In this document: piece by piece, positions 51,514 to 62,736 of the stretch | Numbering within the stretch: the stretch's first letter is position 1 | How the letters are laid out: each line of letters opens with the position of its first letter | Assembly (NCBI GenBank): GCA_037102815.1 | Contig: BTPP01000007.1 | Span: 930,001-994,000, forward strand | DNA: 64,000 bases | Source: Neurospora intermedia | Lineage: Eukaryota; Ascomycota; Sordariomycetes; Sordariales; Sordariaceae | Reading direction: 5' to 3' | Position numbers and translations under genes: made by a program | Notes under the pieces: generated by a model | What the model was told of the DNA's origin: nothing | The model's database searches: none | Seen by the model: only the letters and a program-made list of their open reading frames with translations

Positions 51514-54075
51514 TTAATTAATAAAATTAACTAAAGTTTATAAAGAAGACAAATTCTAAACTTATGTATCTTTTATAATTATTAACATTCTTTCAAGTCT
51601 CAAAGTATAATTAAAATATCCAAAATCCGAATAAAATCGATTAAATTCTTCATTCTTCCTCTCTTCTTAGGCTTCTATAATTCACAAGCCCACGTTGACG
51701 CTCTTTGTTCCTATTATCTTCTGTCACATTTCAGCGCGATCCAAGCTGTGCGTCGCGCTCTTTGTTCCTAACGCAAACATATTCGTCAACTCGCTCTCCC
51801 TTGAAAGTTTTAATCACAACTTTATTTATCTCCGACAAGGTGTTCCTCGACTTCACTTACGCGCACACCTGCAGTCTCATCGTCTTCTTACCGCACTGAT
51901 TCGCCACCCTCCATGTTTATATACCTGCCTGTGGGAGTATCAAATTGATCCTTCACCTAAACAACGGTCGCTTCGAGCACGTATTCTTATTTCTTCAACT
52001 CTCGTAGCGCTTCCACCGTATTGCGTCCCCATGGTGCGATTGCCTCATCTTCACGAGTTGCTCACTACGGAGTGTAATGTCTCCGTCTGCTCAATTGTCT
52101 ACCATGACAATCCATTCAGGCTTCGATCTGACTGTTTGCTTGGGTCAACTTGGGCAGATCAACACCACTGGTGTCTTCCCCTTCTTATAACCCTAATCCC
52201 ACGCAATCGCCACCCAACAGTGTCACTGACACCGCTCGTCCATCAACACATCTTCTCTTGTCTCCTTGTCGGCTTCGAGCTACAATAGGCACAATTACTC
52301 TGATACACGGCCAGGACACCAGTTCGCTCTGCCATGATACATGACCCTGCATCTATGTCAATACCAAGCGGTTGGGCCCTCGGGGTGTGACTTAATTGGG
52401 TCTCATACCGGGTATCCAAGATCAGTGATGTGTCCCTAAATTTCTGTGCACCAACTACCACCATGTGCGTGGGAAACATTGTAGGGTCATAGAGGTATCA
52501 AGTGGAACGAACATACAAGTGTGCGACTCTTCCACAGTCCTGGCGCGACTGGAAAGCCCTTGCGCAGTGCCATAGATGAAGGGTATCGTACCCCCTTTAT
52601 ATCTCGGGCCGTGATACAGCAACCTAGGAGGCATACACACGGCTAGGCAGTCACGACATCTACTTTATACTAGGCCTGCTTGAGTAACGCGTGGCAGATG
52701 GACCCTCTAAACAGATTCCCCTCAGTCCGTCACATATGGAATCGGAGTAGTTACGCATCAACCTCGCGATGCGATGCCATGCCATGCCATGCTACAGCCG
52801 CCGGAGATCTGGAAGCTCCAAGTGAGTGATGATCCATCCGACAGTATCGGATGCCGGCTCAGTTTGGCGATGACCAACGTGTTTCTGTCTCACGTCCTTT
52901 TTGTTGATCAAGAGACGAAGAGCCTACACTAGGAACTACATTCTGCCTTGGGAAAAAATCGAGACAGTAGTCGGGACCCCAACCACATGTGAGAGACTTT
53001 GCCTCATCCGCTTTCGGAAAAGGCGTTTGCACCATGATTTTGATGGTCGCAGTCTAGTGGCTGGTTGTGTGATAGCTTGGTTTCGGCCGAAACGATCTGC
53101 ATGACTCTGAGGCCGCAGACAAAGAAGGGGAATGCTTTGTTTTGTGCCAAAGCTGGTTGGAATGCAACGACTCCAACCGATTGTTGGGCCTTGGTGTTCA
53201 GGAAAAACACACAAAGGTCATCAATCGACGTCCAAGAACATCCCGAGGTCCCCATAAACAAATCCGCCGGGAATGTACGATATCGACCAGTACGTATTTG
53301 CGTTCGATATGTTATACAGTAGACATTCATCGCAGAGGGGCTTATTGTTGGAACTTGGGCTCAACCAATCAGACATCTAAATGTTTGATTCGGTACCTTA
53401 TTTCCCGATGTCTGGATCTCAATTACATTGAGCCGTTCCAATCAATCAATCATGTAGCCAACGGACTTTGACCGTCGCTAGTCATGCATAACAATCTACA
53501 CCAGAGCCTCTCTTTGGCCGCTTCCCGCCTTCGATGGGACCAGTCACCACACGATTGAACCAGGACTAGCACAGTTGTCAACATGTCCCGCTCAGGACGA
53601 GTAACCCCGATGCTTATACTTCATAGCGTCATTTGCATGGTCACGACACGGATTCTTAAGGTTTTCAACAACTTGTCCCGGTCCAGCTCCGTACTCCAGT
53701 AGGTTCCATCCGAAGGGATGGAATGGGGTCATGAGTATCGTGGGGTAAAATCCGGGGTTTGGCGGAGGCGGTGTCCACCAGTAAGACGGGTGTAACGTCT
53801 TCAAAGGGATAAAGCCGTTGGTGTTGGTCATCATCGGTCTTGGCTAGCTTCTTTGAGCGTGGTTCTCCCGTGGTTGCGCTTTTCAGTTCATCAGAGTCCT
53901 GATCAGTCCCTTGTGCTCCCGCCGCCCCTTTTCTCTGAGATCAGCACGGCGAACTGCCGAAACGACTCGACTCTTGGATGACATGTCCCCCAACCCGTCG
54001 CTTTCACATTTGAAGTTGGAGAAAGAGACGAAGGCCTACAAGCGCACCTATCATGGCCCCGGACCGTCTCCGCAT
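51514..54075. other. Intergenic spacer at the edge of the RIP block
   Basis: Base composition changes within about 170 bp from AT-rich spacer (51,514-51,680) to ordinary sequence. The longest open frame, 197 codons at 51,695-52,288 (+), has no recognisable domain, no intron signals and no coding-like composition, so it is not called. Minor repeats: CGCTCTTTGTTCCT twice, near 51,700 and 51,756, and a GCCAT triplet repeat at 52,775-52,790. No RNA gene seen. Confidence 0.55.
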
Positions 54076-54104
54076 CCCCGCATCCCCGCATCCCCGCACC
54101 CCGC
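54076..54104 (-). promoter_or_regulatory. Cluster of four CRE-1/CreA-type boxes
   Basis: Four CCCCGC hexamers at 54,076-54,081, 54,084-54,089, 54,092-54,097 and 54,099-54,104, spaced 7-8 bp apart. The complement GCGGGG fits the consensus SYGGRG bound by the fungal carbon-catabolite repressor CreA/CRE-1. They lie 551-579 bp upstream of the hexose-transporter ATG, where glucose repression of a sugar transporter would make sense. The sites arose as a short tandem repeat (CCCCGCAT), so chance is possible. Binding is inference. Confidence 0.45.
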
Positions 54105-54530
54105 AATTCTCGTCTTGCGGCCCTGCTTCCGGTCGGCTAACCATGCTCCAAGGCAGGGTGGCCTGGACTCACATGCCCTTGATTGGAGGAACATCCAACT
54201 TCCTCTTCTGTCTCTTACAACGACAGTGACCAGCGACCAGCCGCCTTGGCTTGTCTCACTCACAGTCTCGCACGACTTTCCCACTGCCTTTTACCGCAGC
54301 CGTACTACTTGCCCCCTTCCTTCGCTCCAATCGAACCAATATCTTCTCGGCCCTACCAGCACCAGAACACAGCATGGACCCCACCTCCCCGGTTCCATTG
54401 CAGGCCAAACTCAACCCCCTTCCGGGGATGCCTGCATCCTTCGCGCGAGTGATGCAACATGGAAACGTTTCCAGGCTGACGGTCCTCCTGGGATGAGGAC
54501 TTGCTGGCTCTGTCTCGGGAAAAACATATG

Positions 54531-54537
54531 TATAAGG
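54531..54537 (+). promoter_or_regulatory. TATA-like element of the hexose-transporter gene
   Basis: TATAAGG located 118-124 bp upstream of the ATG at 54,655, which would place the transcription start near 54,560 and give a 5' leader of about 90 nt. Motif match only. Confidence 0.4.
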
Positions 54538-54654
54538 GGGACTCCCAGTTCTCTCGGAGGATGGAAGAGACCAGCGTCTCTGTTCCAGGCTTTGTTTCTC
54601 TTCAACTCCTCGAGATATCCGTAGTCAGCGCAACTGCTACGGCAAACAGTCAAG

Positions 54655-56399
54655 ATGGGGCTCGGGCTTAAGCTACCGACAATCTACAATGTCCACCTTG
54701 TGGCTATCATTGCCACCTTGGGCGGTGCACTGTAAGTTTTATCCCATTCTTCTACTCAACTAGGCTATCTGGTTACACACAAGCAAACAAAAGTAAGAAA
54801 TGACTAGATGGATGCTGATTACTCTTGATACTCCAGCTTCGGCTTTGATATCTCTTCCATGTCCGCCATCGTCGTAACCGACCAATACCTCACTTACTTC
54901 AACAACCCCCATGGTATCATCCAAGGAGCCATCGGCTCTGCCCTTGCCGCCGGCTCTGTCGTCGGTTCCGCCATCGCCGGTCCTCTTTCCGACAAGATCG
55001 GTCGTCGTGACTCCATCTTTTTCGCCTGCTTCTTTTGGCTCATTGGTACTTCCGTCCAGGTTGCGTGCAAGAACTATGGCCAGCTCATCGCCGGCCGTGT
55101 GCTCAACGGCTTCACCGTCGGCATCACTTCCTCCCAGGTCCCCGTCTACCTGGCCGAAATCGCCAAGGCAGAGAAGCGTGGTTCCTTGGTCATCATCCAG
55201 CAACTCGCCATCGAGTTCGGTATCTTGATCATGTACTTTATCGGCTACGGCTGTGCGTCGATCGAGGGCACTGCTTCGTTCCGGACCGCTTGGGGCATCC
55301 AGTTCATCCCTTGCTTCTTCCTCATGCTTGGTCTTCCCTTCTTGCCTAGGTCGCCCAGATGGCTGGCCAAGGTCGGCAGGGACCAAGAGGCCATTGCTGT
55401 CCTGGCTAATATCCAGGCTGATGGCAACGTTGATGACCCGAGAGTCGTTGCCGAGTGGGAGGAGATTGTCACCGTCATGAACGCCGAGCGTGAGGCCGGT
55501 AAGGGATGGAGGAAGTTTGTCAAGAACGGCATGTGGAAGCGCACCATGGCTGGTATGACTGTACAGGCTTGGCAGGTACGTTCTCTTCCATGTTTCCCTT
55601 ATATCCCGTCCCACCATCGTCACCAACCAGTTCACTAACATCCCTTCTCTCTCAACAGCAACTCGCCGGCGCCAATGTAATCGTCTACTACCTAACCTAC
55701 ATTGCCCAAATGGCCGGACTCACAGGCAACGTCGCCATGGTGACCTCGGGCATCCAATACGCCGTCTTCATCATCTTCACCGGCGTCATGTGGCTCTTCA
55801 TCGATAAGACGGGTCGTCGCACGCTTTTGGTTTACGGCGCCTTGGGAATGGCCTTCTGCCATTTTGTCGTCGGCGGCGTCATGGGCGCGCACCACGACAA
55901 CGTTCCGGAGGGAGTCGGCGGCAACGCCAACATTGTCATTAGCGTGCACAAGGGCGCGCCCGCCAACACGGTCATCCTGTTCTCGTACCTGCTCATTGTC
56001 GTCTACGCCTTGACGCTCGCTCCCGTCTGCTGGATCTACGCCGCCGAGGTCTGGTCTTTGGGCACGCGCGCTACGGGTATGTCCATGGCTGCCATGTCCA
56101 ATTGGGTGTTCAACTTTGCGCTGGGCATGTTCACGCCGCCGGCGTTTGTCAATATTACGTGGAAGCTGTTTATCATTTTCGGGGTGCTCTGCGTCACGGC
56201 GGCGGTCTGGTTCTGGTTGTTTTACCCGGAGACGTGCGGTAAGACGCTGGAGGAGATTGAGATCCTGTTTGGTGAGCAGGGACCTAAGCCGTGGAAGACG
56301 AAGAAGGGCGAGTCGAGACTTACGGCGGAGATCGAGGCTGTCAAGGCGAGGAAGACGGTGGAGCACGAGATTGAAGTGCATGAGCATGAGAAGGTTTAA
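54655..56399 (+). CDS. MFS hexose transporter (fungal GLT/HXT type), three exons
   Basis: Proton-coupled or facilitative hexose uptake across the plasma membrane, by family. Exons 54,655-54,731, 54,837-55,575 and 55,659-56,399 join to 518 residues, the usual length. Introns of 105 and 83 bp start GTAAGT and GTACGT and end CAG; both joins keep frame and restore conserved motifs: GGALFGFD across the first, WQQLAGANVIVYY across the second. Other sugar-porter marks: DKIGRR (78-83), PVYLAE (128-133), LPRSPRWL (195-202), AEVWSLGTRATG, and PETCGKTLEE (462-471); about 12 membrane segments; charged cytosolic C-tail. The ATG context (CAAGATGG) fits fungal starts. Upstream lie a TATA-like box and four CRE-1-type boxes, suggesting carbon regulation. 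It resembles the Neurospora glucose-transporter group, but the exact orthologue and substrate cannot be fixed by eye. The 293-codon frame on the other strand is a shadow. Confidence 0.95.
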
Positions 56400-57774
56400 G
56401 ATGTGAAGGAGTCTGCAAGGTGTGGTGGTGATGTAGCGTTTGAGAGTGAGGTAAGGGGAGCAAGTGTCAGTGTGGTTAGTTTTTTGTTACTTAGCAAGAT
56501 ACCCGGAGCAGAGTTATGATTAATGCGAACTATACGCGTACATGTCAGCACAATTTCACCAGTGTCTTGCCACTGAATCGTTGATTGTCGATCAGTTACT
56601 TCTTCGCTTTACTACGCATACATCTGCTGTTGCTGCTGCCATGTTTTCATTTCTATCTTAGGAGATTCTCAACAGCATATAGGCCACTCTCTGCTGTTCA
56701 AGTGATAAACCCATATGATGTCTCCATGTGGCCAGGGCCGTCATAAGTCGTGCCGAATATATTTCTAGGTGACTTCCCCCATTGGACACTCCTAGGCACT
56801 GGGCTGTGACATCAAAAAGTGTTGTTTCAAAGCAGCTGGATGTTTCATTCACTACCTCTAGTTGTAATCTCATACCAGCCCTCTAAAGAAAGGAAAATGA
56901 AAAGATGTGTAGCCGCCGTTACCCCCATCAACCCCCACCTCCAACTGTGACCGCTATAGTGCGCTCAGTGTAACCGGAGACGTCTCTTCCGCACTACTTC
57001 AGCCGCCGTGCGGTAAGAGATCGAGGCTCGCGGTACTCAATACAACTAATGTCACGGTACGTTCCATGTCATTGCACGAAATGAAGGACCAGTGTACAGA
57101 ACAAAGTAGCCGCGGTTGATGAGTAAAATCGGAGGCCGGGGGCGACGGAATCTTCCATGCGGAACGAGTGATGAGACTGAAGTGTCTTCCAGTTAGGTGT
57201 GTGACGACGCGCTTTAACACGACGAGCCGGCCGGGTAGCCAAGAAGGAACGAAAGTGCAACCATTCCATCGGTTTTCCTCACAAGTTGCGGTGATCACCA
57301 TCATAGCCAAGTGACTTGACTGTTCAGAGTGATGTCAATGGTAATCGCTCAGCTACAGCGGGTACTTTACGTTGTACTGTTGAGGTTACCGCTTGTTGGA
57401 GAACCAGAATTGCTCAGGTGCGACTCAGGTGCGAGTTCGGATTCCGCGCTCGTCCTCCGGTTATTAGCACGGCACAATACGGAGAGGCTAAAATAAGAGG
57501 TCGGGATAATCTAGGGTAGGTAGTCAGTGAATGACCGGCAGATGAATTTCTGAAAGGGTTCCATCCGTCGTTGACTTCGGAATGGCGCTTTGAAGGTTTA
57601 TCGACAGAAATTGTCTGTCAGACATCAAAAGAATCGCCGAGAGATGCTTTAAATTCCTCAGGTTAGCCGCAGAACTGACTGTATCACACAATCGACTTCT
57701 TTCCACTGCATCCACCGCTACCCCTCCATCAACCCAGCTGAGAAGAGTGAAATCCCAATCTACACCCGCCCAAA
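56400..57774. other. Intergenic region
   Basis: 3' flank of the transporter and 5' flank of the secreted-protein gene. Short open frames on both strands (none above about 105 codons) show no domain or splice logic. No RNA gene or repeat of note. Confidence 0.6.
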
Positions 57775-58492
57775 ATGCTCTCCCCTCTTTTCCTCCTCAC
57801 CACGACTGCTCTCCTCGCCAGCCTCACCACTTTAACCACCTCCTCCCCCGTGCTCCAAAACAGTCCCCCGCCCATGACCACCTCCATCCCCACCCCAACG
57901 ACCTTACAACCAGGCGCCTACTGGATCCGCGCCGTCGTTCCGCCCAACTACCACAAATACCTCCAAACCAAACCCGCCAACCTTCCCGGCACCGCCATCC
58001 TCGACTCCTACACCACAGCAGGCCAATTCAACATTGTCGACGGGCAGCTGGTCAACAAAGTAGTGTCCAACCCGCCTCTGTATCTGTGGGTGGAGGAGCC
58101 GCCGACCAACTCATCGCCGCCAAGGACGCTGGCGACGTGGTTCAATACCACCAGGAACCCCTTTGGTACGTTTGCCTGGCAGGGAGACTCGCTGACGTGG
58201 AGCGTGGCGAGCATAAAGAGGCAGAATGTCGCGGCTTGGTTGGTCTGTGAAGGTCAAAAGCTGTTTGTGAATACGGGCGCTTATGGGTATCAGACGCCGA
58301 GCGGGTGTGCGGATCAGACGGTAGGTTTCGTGGTACTATCCTTTTTTTTATTTTTATTTTTTTTCTTTTTTTTTTTTCTTTTCTCCCAGACACTCTCTTG
58401 CTCCATGCATGATCGTGTTAAACGTGAGTAGATAGGGCGGCTAACGGATGAAATAGATACACTACTACAACGACAAGATTGCGAACAGCTAG
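57775..58492 (+). CDS. Small predicted secreted protein, unknown function, two exons
   Basis: Exon 1 is 57,775-58,320 (182 codons). An intron from GTAGGT at 58,321 probably ends at TAG 58,456, 12 bases after a good CTAAC branch site (58,441-58,445), leaving an 11-codon exon 2 to the stop at 58,490-58,492; total 193 residues. The N-terminus is a clear signal peptide (hydrophobic 4-22), followed by a Pro/Thr/Ser-rich stretch (24-46) and a mixed domain with only two cysteines (158, 178) that could pair, plus N-glycosylation sites NSS (112) and NTT (124). The end is HYYNDKIANS. No family recognised. Alternative: splicing to CAG at 58,389 after the long T tract, or read-through, giving a different C-terminus with the stop at 58,429-58,431. 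The intron holds an unusual poly-T tract (58,342-58,382). Confidence 0.75.
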
Positions 58493-59302
58493 GAGAGGGC
58501 AAAGGAATAAAAGGACTTGTGTATGTATGGTGGTGGGAGATGGACGCGATTTTAAGACTTTTGGAATATTTCGTAACCACGCCACACCAGATGTAGCCTG
58601 ACTTCAATAGGTGAACAAGCAACGGACAGGCCTTCATCTCCTTCGCCTCTTATGCCAGCCGATATCCTGCAGGTTAAGGATTGGATTCTGTCATCGTTTC
58701 GTCACGAACCCTTCCTTTCCTTCGACTCAAACGCTACCGCATTTGGAGAGATGATGTGTGTAAGAGTTACAAGTCGTATTCTTATGTGGTGTCGATGTGT
58801 ACCTCATGAAAGGGTAGAGGTAATGCTGAAGTTCAGTACAGGGTGAGAAATTGTTTGTTCGGTTGGAGGAAGTCCCGCAACTGATTCCCTTGAAGCAGAG
58901 AATCCTGCAACTTGCGCACGATCCTCTACCTAGGTATGTCCGGGTACGGTCACTAAGTTAGTTCACGACTTCCTCAGGATGGGAAACAAAAAGCCAAGTT
59001 AGGAGTATTCAATACGTAACAAAAAGTATCAGAAAATGTCTGATTTCATCGATCATGTTCGAGGATTTTCACGATCAACACGGGGTATTTTGATGTGCCT
59101 CCATGGCCTGTTTGATGGTGATTTCGGCTATGTTCACGAACCGCACTAACAGACTCTCTGTAGATTTGTTATTCATAGTGCATGACAACCCCCATATCCA
59201 AACGCCGACGCTCCATATATCCTGCAACCCAAAAGAAAGTGACAACCAAAGACAACAACGACATCAAACCATGAACATGCTCCCAATGGATGTCCCACAC
59301 AA
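58493..59302. other. Intergenic region between convergent genes
   Basis: 3' flanks of the secreted-protein gene (+) and the oxysterol-binding protein gene (-), which converge here. Short frames only; nothing recognised. Confidence 0.6.
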
Positions 59303-60605
59303 TCAACAATACCCCAAAGGCGTGACACCCAACCTAAATGGCCTCTGCGCTTTCTTAATCCTCTCCAAATCCGGCTTCCACACCCCCTTCGTCCGTTCAC
59401 TAAGCAACTTCAGCCCCGTCCCCTCCGTCAACCGATGAAACACCTCATGCTCCTCAGGCTGCACGCTCTTGAAGAACAGAGGCTCCCACACGATCCCCCG
59501 CTCCTTCTCCTCAACCCGCATTCTCCTCTGCGCCTGCTCGATCCTCGTCTTCTCATTCAACACCATCCGCATATCCCCCTCCGCCATGCCCCTAAACACG
59601 CCGTCCCACGCCCTCCTCGACTCCCACGGATCTTGCTCAGCCAGTGAATCAACCACAATCGGCACCGGCTGGTTCTCGGGCGCATCAATATCATACACCT
59701 CCACCGTCTCGCCCATGCGCGGGTTACGCACCGTCCACCCGCCTTCGCTCCAGCACCCCTTGACTTCATACAGCGTCTGTTTCGCGGCATCATCTCTATG
59801 GAACACGCGCGCTTCAAACGAGTTGCGCTTCCCCCGAATCATGCCCTCCCCTGTAAACTTGACCTCGGCCTGGTACCCGCTGCTGCCAATAATGGAATAC
59901 GTGCCCAGCACCTCCGGGTACATGCAACCCGACAGGATCCCGCGGACCTTAACGTCCAGCAGAGGGATCAGGTAGTCCTCGTCGAACCGATCGATGTGCA
60001 GCACGGCGTTGCCGACCTGGCGGATATTGACGGTGCCGTTGAACGTCATTTCGACGCGCGCGTACCCCGTCGAGCGGATGCCGTGCTCGGCGTCGCTGAC
60101 GTGCATGGCGGTGATGGGCGGGTGGTGGCTGACTTGCTCCGAGACGAGCGTGGTGGTGCATTTCTTCTCGGCGTCGGTCCATGAGGCCAGAAAAAGCTCG
60201 CCTAGAAACGCGTTGAGCGGTTTGCGGATGCTGCTGCTCTTGGAACCGGTAGAGCCGATGTAGAGCTGGCTCCGTAGGGCGATGAGGAACCACCGTAGAA
60301 CGAGGAGCATGCGCTTTTCGGGGTCGGATTCGAGCGAGGGCGCGGCGAAGACGGAGGGCCGTTGGGCCCAGCAGTGGCCTACTTCGACGACGGAGGATGG
60401 GGCCAAGAGGTGCGGCGGGCCGGTGATGTTGGAGAGGTCGCCTTTGACTGTTGATAGGAACTGGAGTGGAAAAAAAGGTGTGTGTTAGTGATGGTGGTCT
60501 TGGGAACGAACAGTGTTGGCAAGTAGTTGGGTGAGTAGGAAGGAGTGGAGGAATGCGTACCTTGGCAAGGTCTCGTACTCGAGACGAGACTGATTTGGAG
60601 TCCAT
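59303..60605 (-). CDS. Oxysterol-binding protein, Kes1/Osh4 type, two exons
   Basis: Cytosolic lipid-transfer protein that by family exchanges sterol and PI4P between ER and Golgi-type membranes. Exon 1 60,605-60,561 (15 codons, context CGCCATGG), intron 60,560-60,461 (100 bp, GTACGC...CAG), exon 2 60,460-59,303; 400 residues, slightly shorter than yeast Kes1. Family marks: KPLNAFLGELF (95-105), the signature EQVSHHPP (123-130) with the two histidines that bind PI4P phosphate, a lid-like N-terminus, and the C-terminal WEPLFF and VWKPD stations of the ORP domain. No PH domain or ankyrin repeats, as in the short Osh4-7 class. The C-terminus (VTPLGYC) is a few residues long after the last conserved part; a further intron cannot be excluded. 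It converges with the secreted-protein gene. Confidence 0.94.
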
Positions 60606-62623
60606 GGCGAAGAATTGAAGTTTTGAGGGTAGGTTGATTACTAGACGTTATGGTGCGCAGCACAAAGGAATTATTAGGTTCGATGGGGTTTATATTAAAT
60701 CAAGTGATCGACTCGTCGTTGACGTGTTGTATTCTTCTTCCACTTGGGCCTGCCAAGAGTATCGCCTGCGCTTGTCAAGTGATCTTGGTCGCTTAGCCCC
60801 GATCTTATTGTGCGTGTTGATTGCTGAAGTATCGGTTGGCGGAAAGGGTACAGTGTGGACGAATTAATGTCCAAAGGAATTGGAAGCGTGGCTATGGTGC
60901 TAGGAGTTGATGTCGTCTTCGTTCAGTTGCTGAATGGTGATTCGCCAAGACAGCATGTGTAACTGATGTGCAAGTCGATCTTGGCAGCTATTCCCGATTT
61001 TTGTGTAAGTGTGGGTGGTGATGCATCGACGTTGGTGCGAAAATCGAAGGAGTCGGTTGCTCAGTAGAACGCAGAGAAACAACACACCACAAAAAACAAC
61101 AGAACTAAAGAGAAACAAGTGCTGTTTTTATTGTGAAGACAAAGTTTGTCCAAGAAGAATCAGTTCGGAAAGAGTTTCAACGTAGAATTATAGGTATCTA
61201 GCTGGTAGGTACTTTGTGCCTTGGCGACTCGTGGGTAAGGGGGATCAGATCGAGCTTGTTTCACATCTGTCGCGACATCTGTCGCAGCTCGGACACACGA
61301 TAAGGAATTCCGTTGTACCTTGAGATACTTTTAGGAGATTGGGATTCCTAGCTAACCAGTCCAGTATCTAAGTGTTTCGTTTTTTTAACATTGTCATTCT
61401 ACAGTTGGGGTGCGTAACCATCATCCAAATATCATCATTGGAAGTCCAGATGACTTATACTGCATACCTCTACTAACAGTAACAACGACGAGCTCTCGAC
61501 ATATGTACTTATTGTACTCTGACAAAGTGCTTGACCGTGACACAACCGTCGGCACATCGCTCATTCTCCCACTCTTTGTACCATACGTTGTGGCATTTTG
61601 ACAGGTGCCCGAACGTGTTTCGGAAACCGTTTTGCGACTGACTACCCGGATCGTGGGAATTCCGGGCGCATCGTGCAGATGTTACTTGCTGTTTGATGAG
61701 ATACACTGCATCCATGCATGCATCACTGATATGAGTGCCGCATAGCCTCTCGCTTGCGTGGTGTTGGTGGCCTGTATGACACAAAAGAAGCATCTTGGGT
61801 GACTTTGTGAAGAATGAAAAGGGTTCAAGATGCACTCACTGTATATGAAGCGACTCCTTTCATCAGTTCATCCAGGTTATTTTGGCTGTCTTGAACCCCC
61901 GACGACCGGCCCCCGATACATAGGTATTCGGTGCATTGGCTTACCACAGTAGTTGTGTCGGTCCGGGCGTCGTGATACGCCGTCATCCATCCAGAGCGAA
62001 ATAGATCTTTCCGGAATTGACGTCATCAAGGTTGGACCCTGACCCCCCACCCCCCAAAAGCTTGAACCATTTAAGCCCCTGAACGCTAGCACTACACAGT
62101 ACATACACCATACAACAATGGAGTTCAGTTGCTGCGCCTCAGGGGCAGAGGACGGACACGACCCGAGCACAACTTGAAGCTCGACTCAGAACCTCAAGGA
62201 AACGGAACATGGGAGTTTAACGCTGAAACAACTAACAGCTTCACCATGTCGTAGGTGGGGGAGTCGACCAAAGTACACTAGGGAGCACCGACCCATGGTA
62301 CATACAACAAATGGATTCTGTTTGTTCGTACTTGGGGTCATTCCGAGGATCCAAAGGCAACTTCGTTCGTCCTATTCACCAGCCACCATCCGGATGCTCC
62401 GGACATGTGTCGTTGTTTGCGTTCATGAGGTCGACTAGCTGTGGTATCTTCGGACGGTGCCCATCTCGCTAATCGTGTTGGTTCAATCTCATCCCCAACC
62501 GCCCGCCCGCCCGCTCGCCTGCCCGGGGCCGCATATCGAATAACCACTCAGGTCGTCTAGCCCAAAATAAAATGATTCGGCACTGTCATCACTTCGTTGT
62601 GTTCTCGATGTGGAAAATAAACC
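60606..62623. other. Intergenic region
   Basis: Two kilobases upstream of the oxysterol-binding protein gene and downstream of the tRNA. Frames up to 108 codons occur on both strands without domains, signal peptides or splice support. A C-rich patch at 62,499-62,526 (CCGCCCGCCCG) and a C run at 62,042-62,056 are the only compositional features. No RNA gene recognised. Confidence 0.6.
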
Positions 62624-62634
62624 AAAAAAAAAAA
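62624..62634 (-). terminator. RNA polymerase III terminator of tRNA-Lys
   Basis: Run of 11 A on the plus strand, giving 11 T on the transcribed sense strand, 29 bases beyond the tRNA 3' end. A T run of this length is a strong Pol III stop. Confidence 0.7.
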
Positions 62635-62663
62635 GAGAAGATGTTGTTGAACATCGGGAATTG

Positions 62664-62736
62664 AGCCCGACGTGGGGGTCGAACCCACAACCTTGAGATT
62701 AAGAGTCTCACGCTCTACCGATTGAGCTAGCCGGGC
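62664..62736 (-). tRNA. tRNA-Lys (anticodon CTT)
   Basis: 73 nt on the minus strand without intron. The acceptor stem GCCCGGC pairs with GTCGGGC (one G-T pair) with discriminator T. The D arm is GCTCAATCGGTAGAGC. The anticodon arm TGAGA-CTCTTAA-TCTCA puts CTT at the centre of a seven-base loop, followed by AGGTT and the T arm GTGGGTTCGACCCCCAC. Internal A and B boxes are intact. It decodes AAG lysine. Confidence 0.97.

Noticed and set aside
51695-52288. 197-codon open frame in the spacer
   Set aside because: No domain, no coding-like composition, no splice or start support. Frames of this size are expected by chance in sequence of this composition.
53592-53834. 80-codon minus-strand frame with a Pro-rich stretch
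   Set aside because: Too short, no family match, no neighbouring exon that extends it convincingly.
53911-54624. 237-codon open frame upstream of the transporter
   Set aside because: Overlaps several other long frames, runs through the CCCCGC repeat and the TATA-like region, and looks like promoter DNA.
54760-55641. 293-codon open frame on the minus strand opposite the hexose transporter
   Set aside because: It mirrors conserved sense-strand sugar-porter exons and reads Asp/Gly-rich without domains; it is a shadow caused by GC-biased codon ends.
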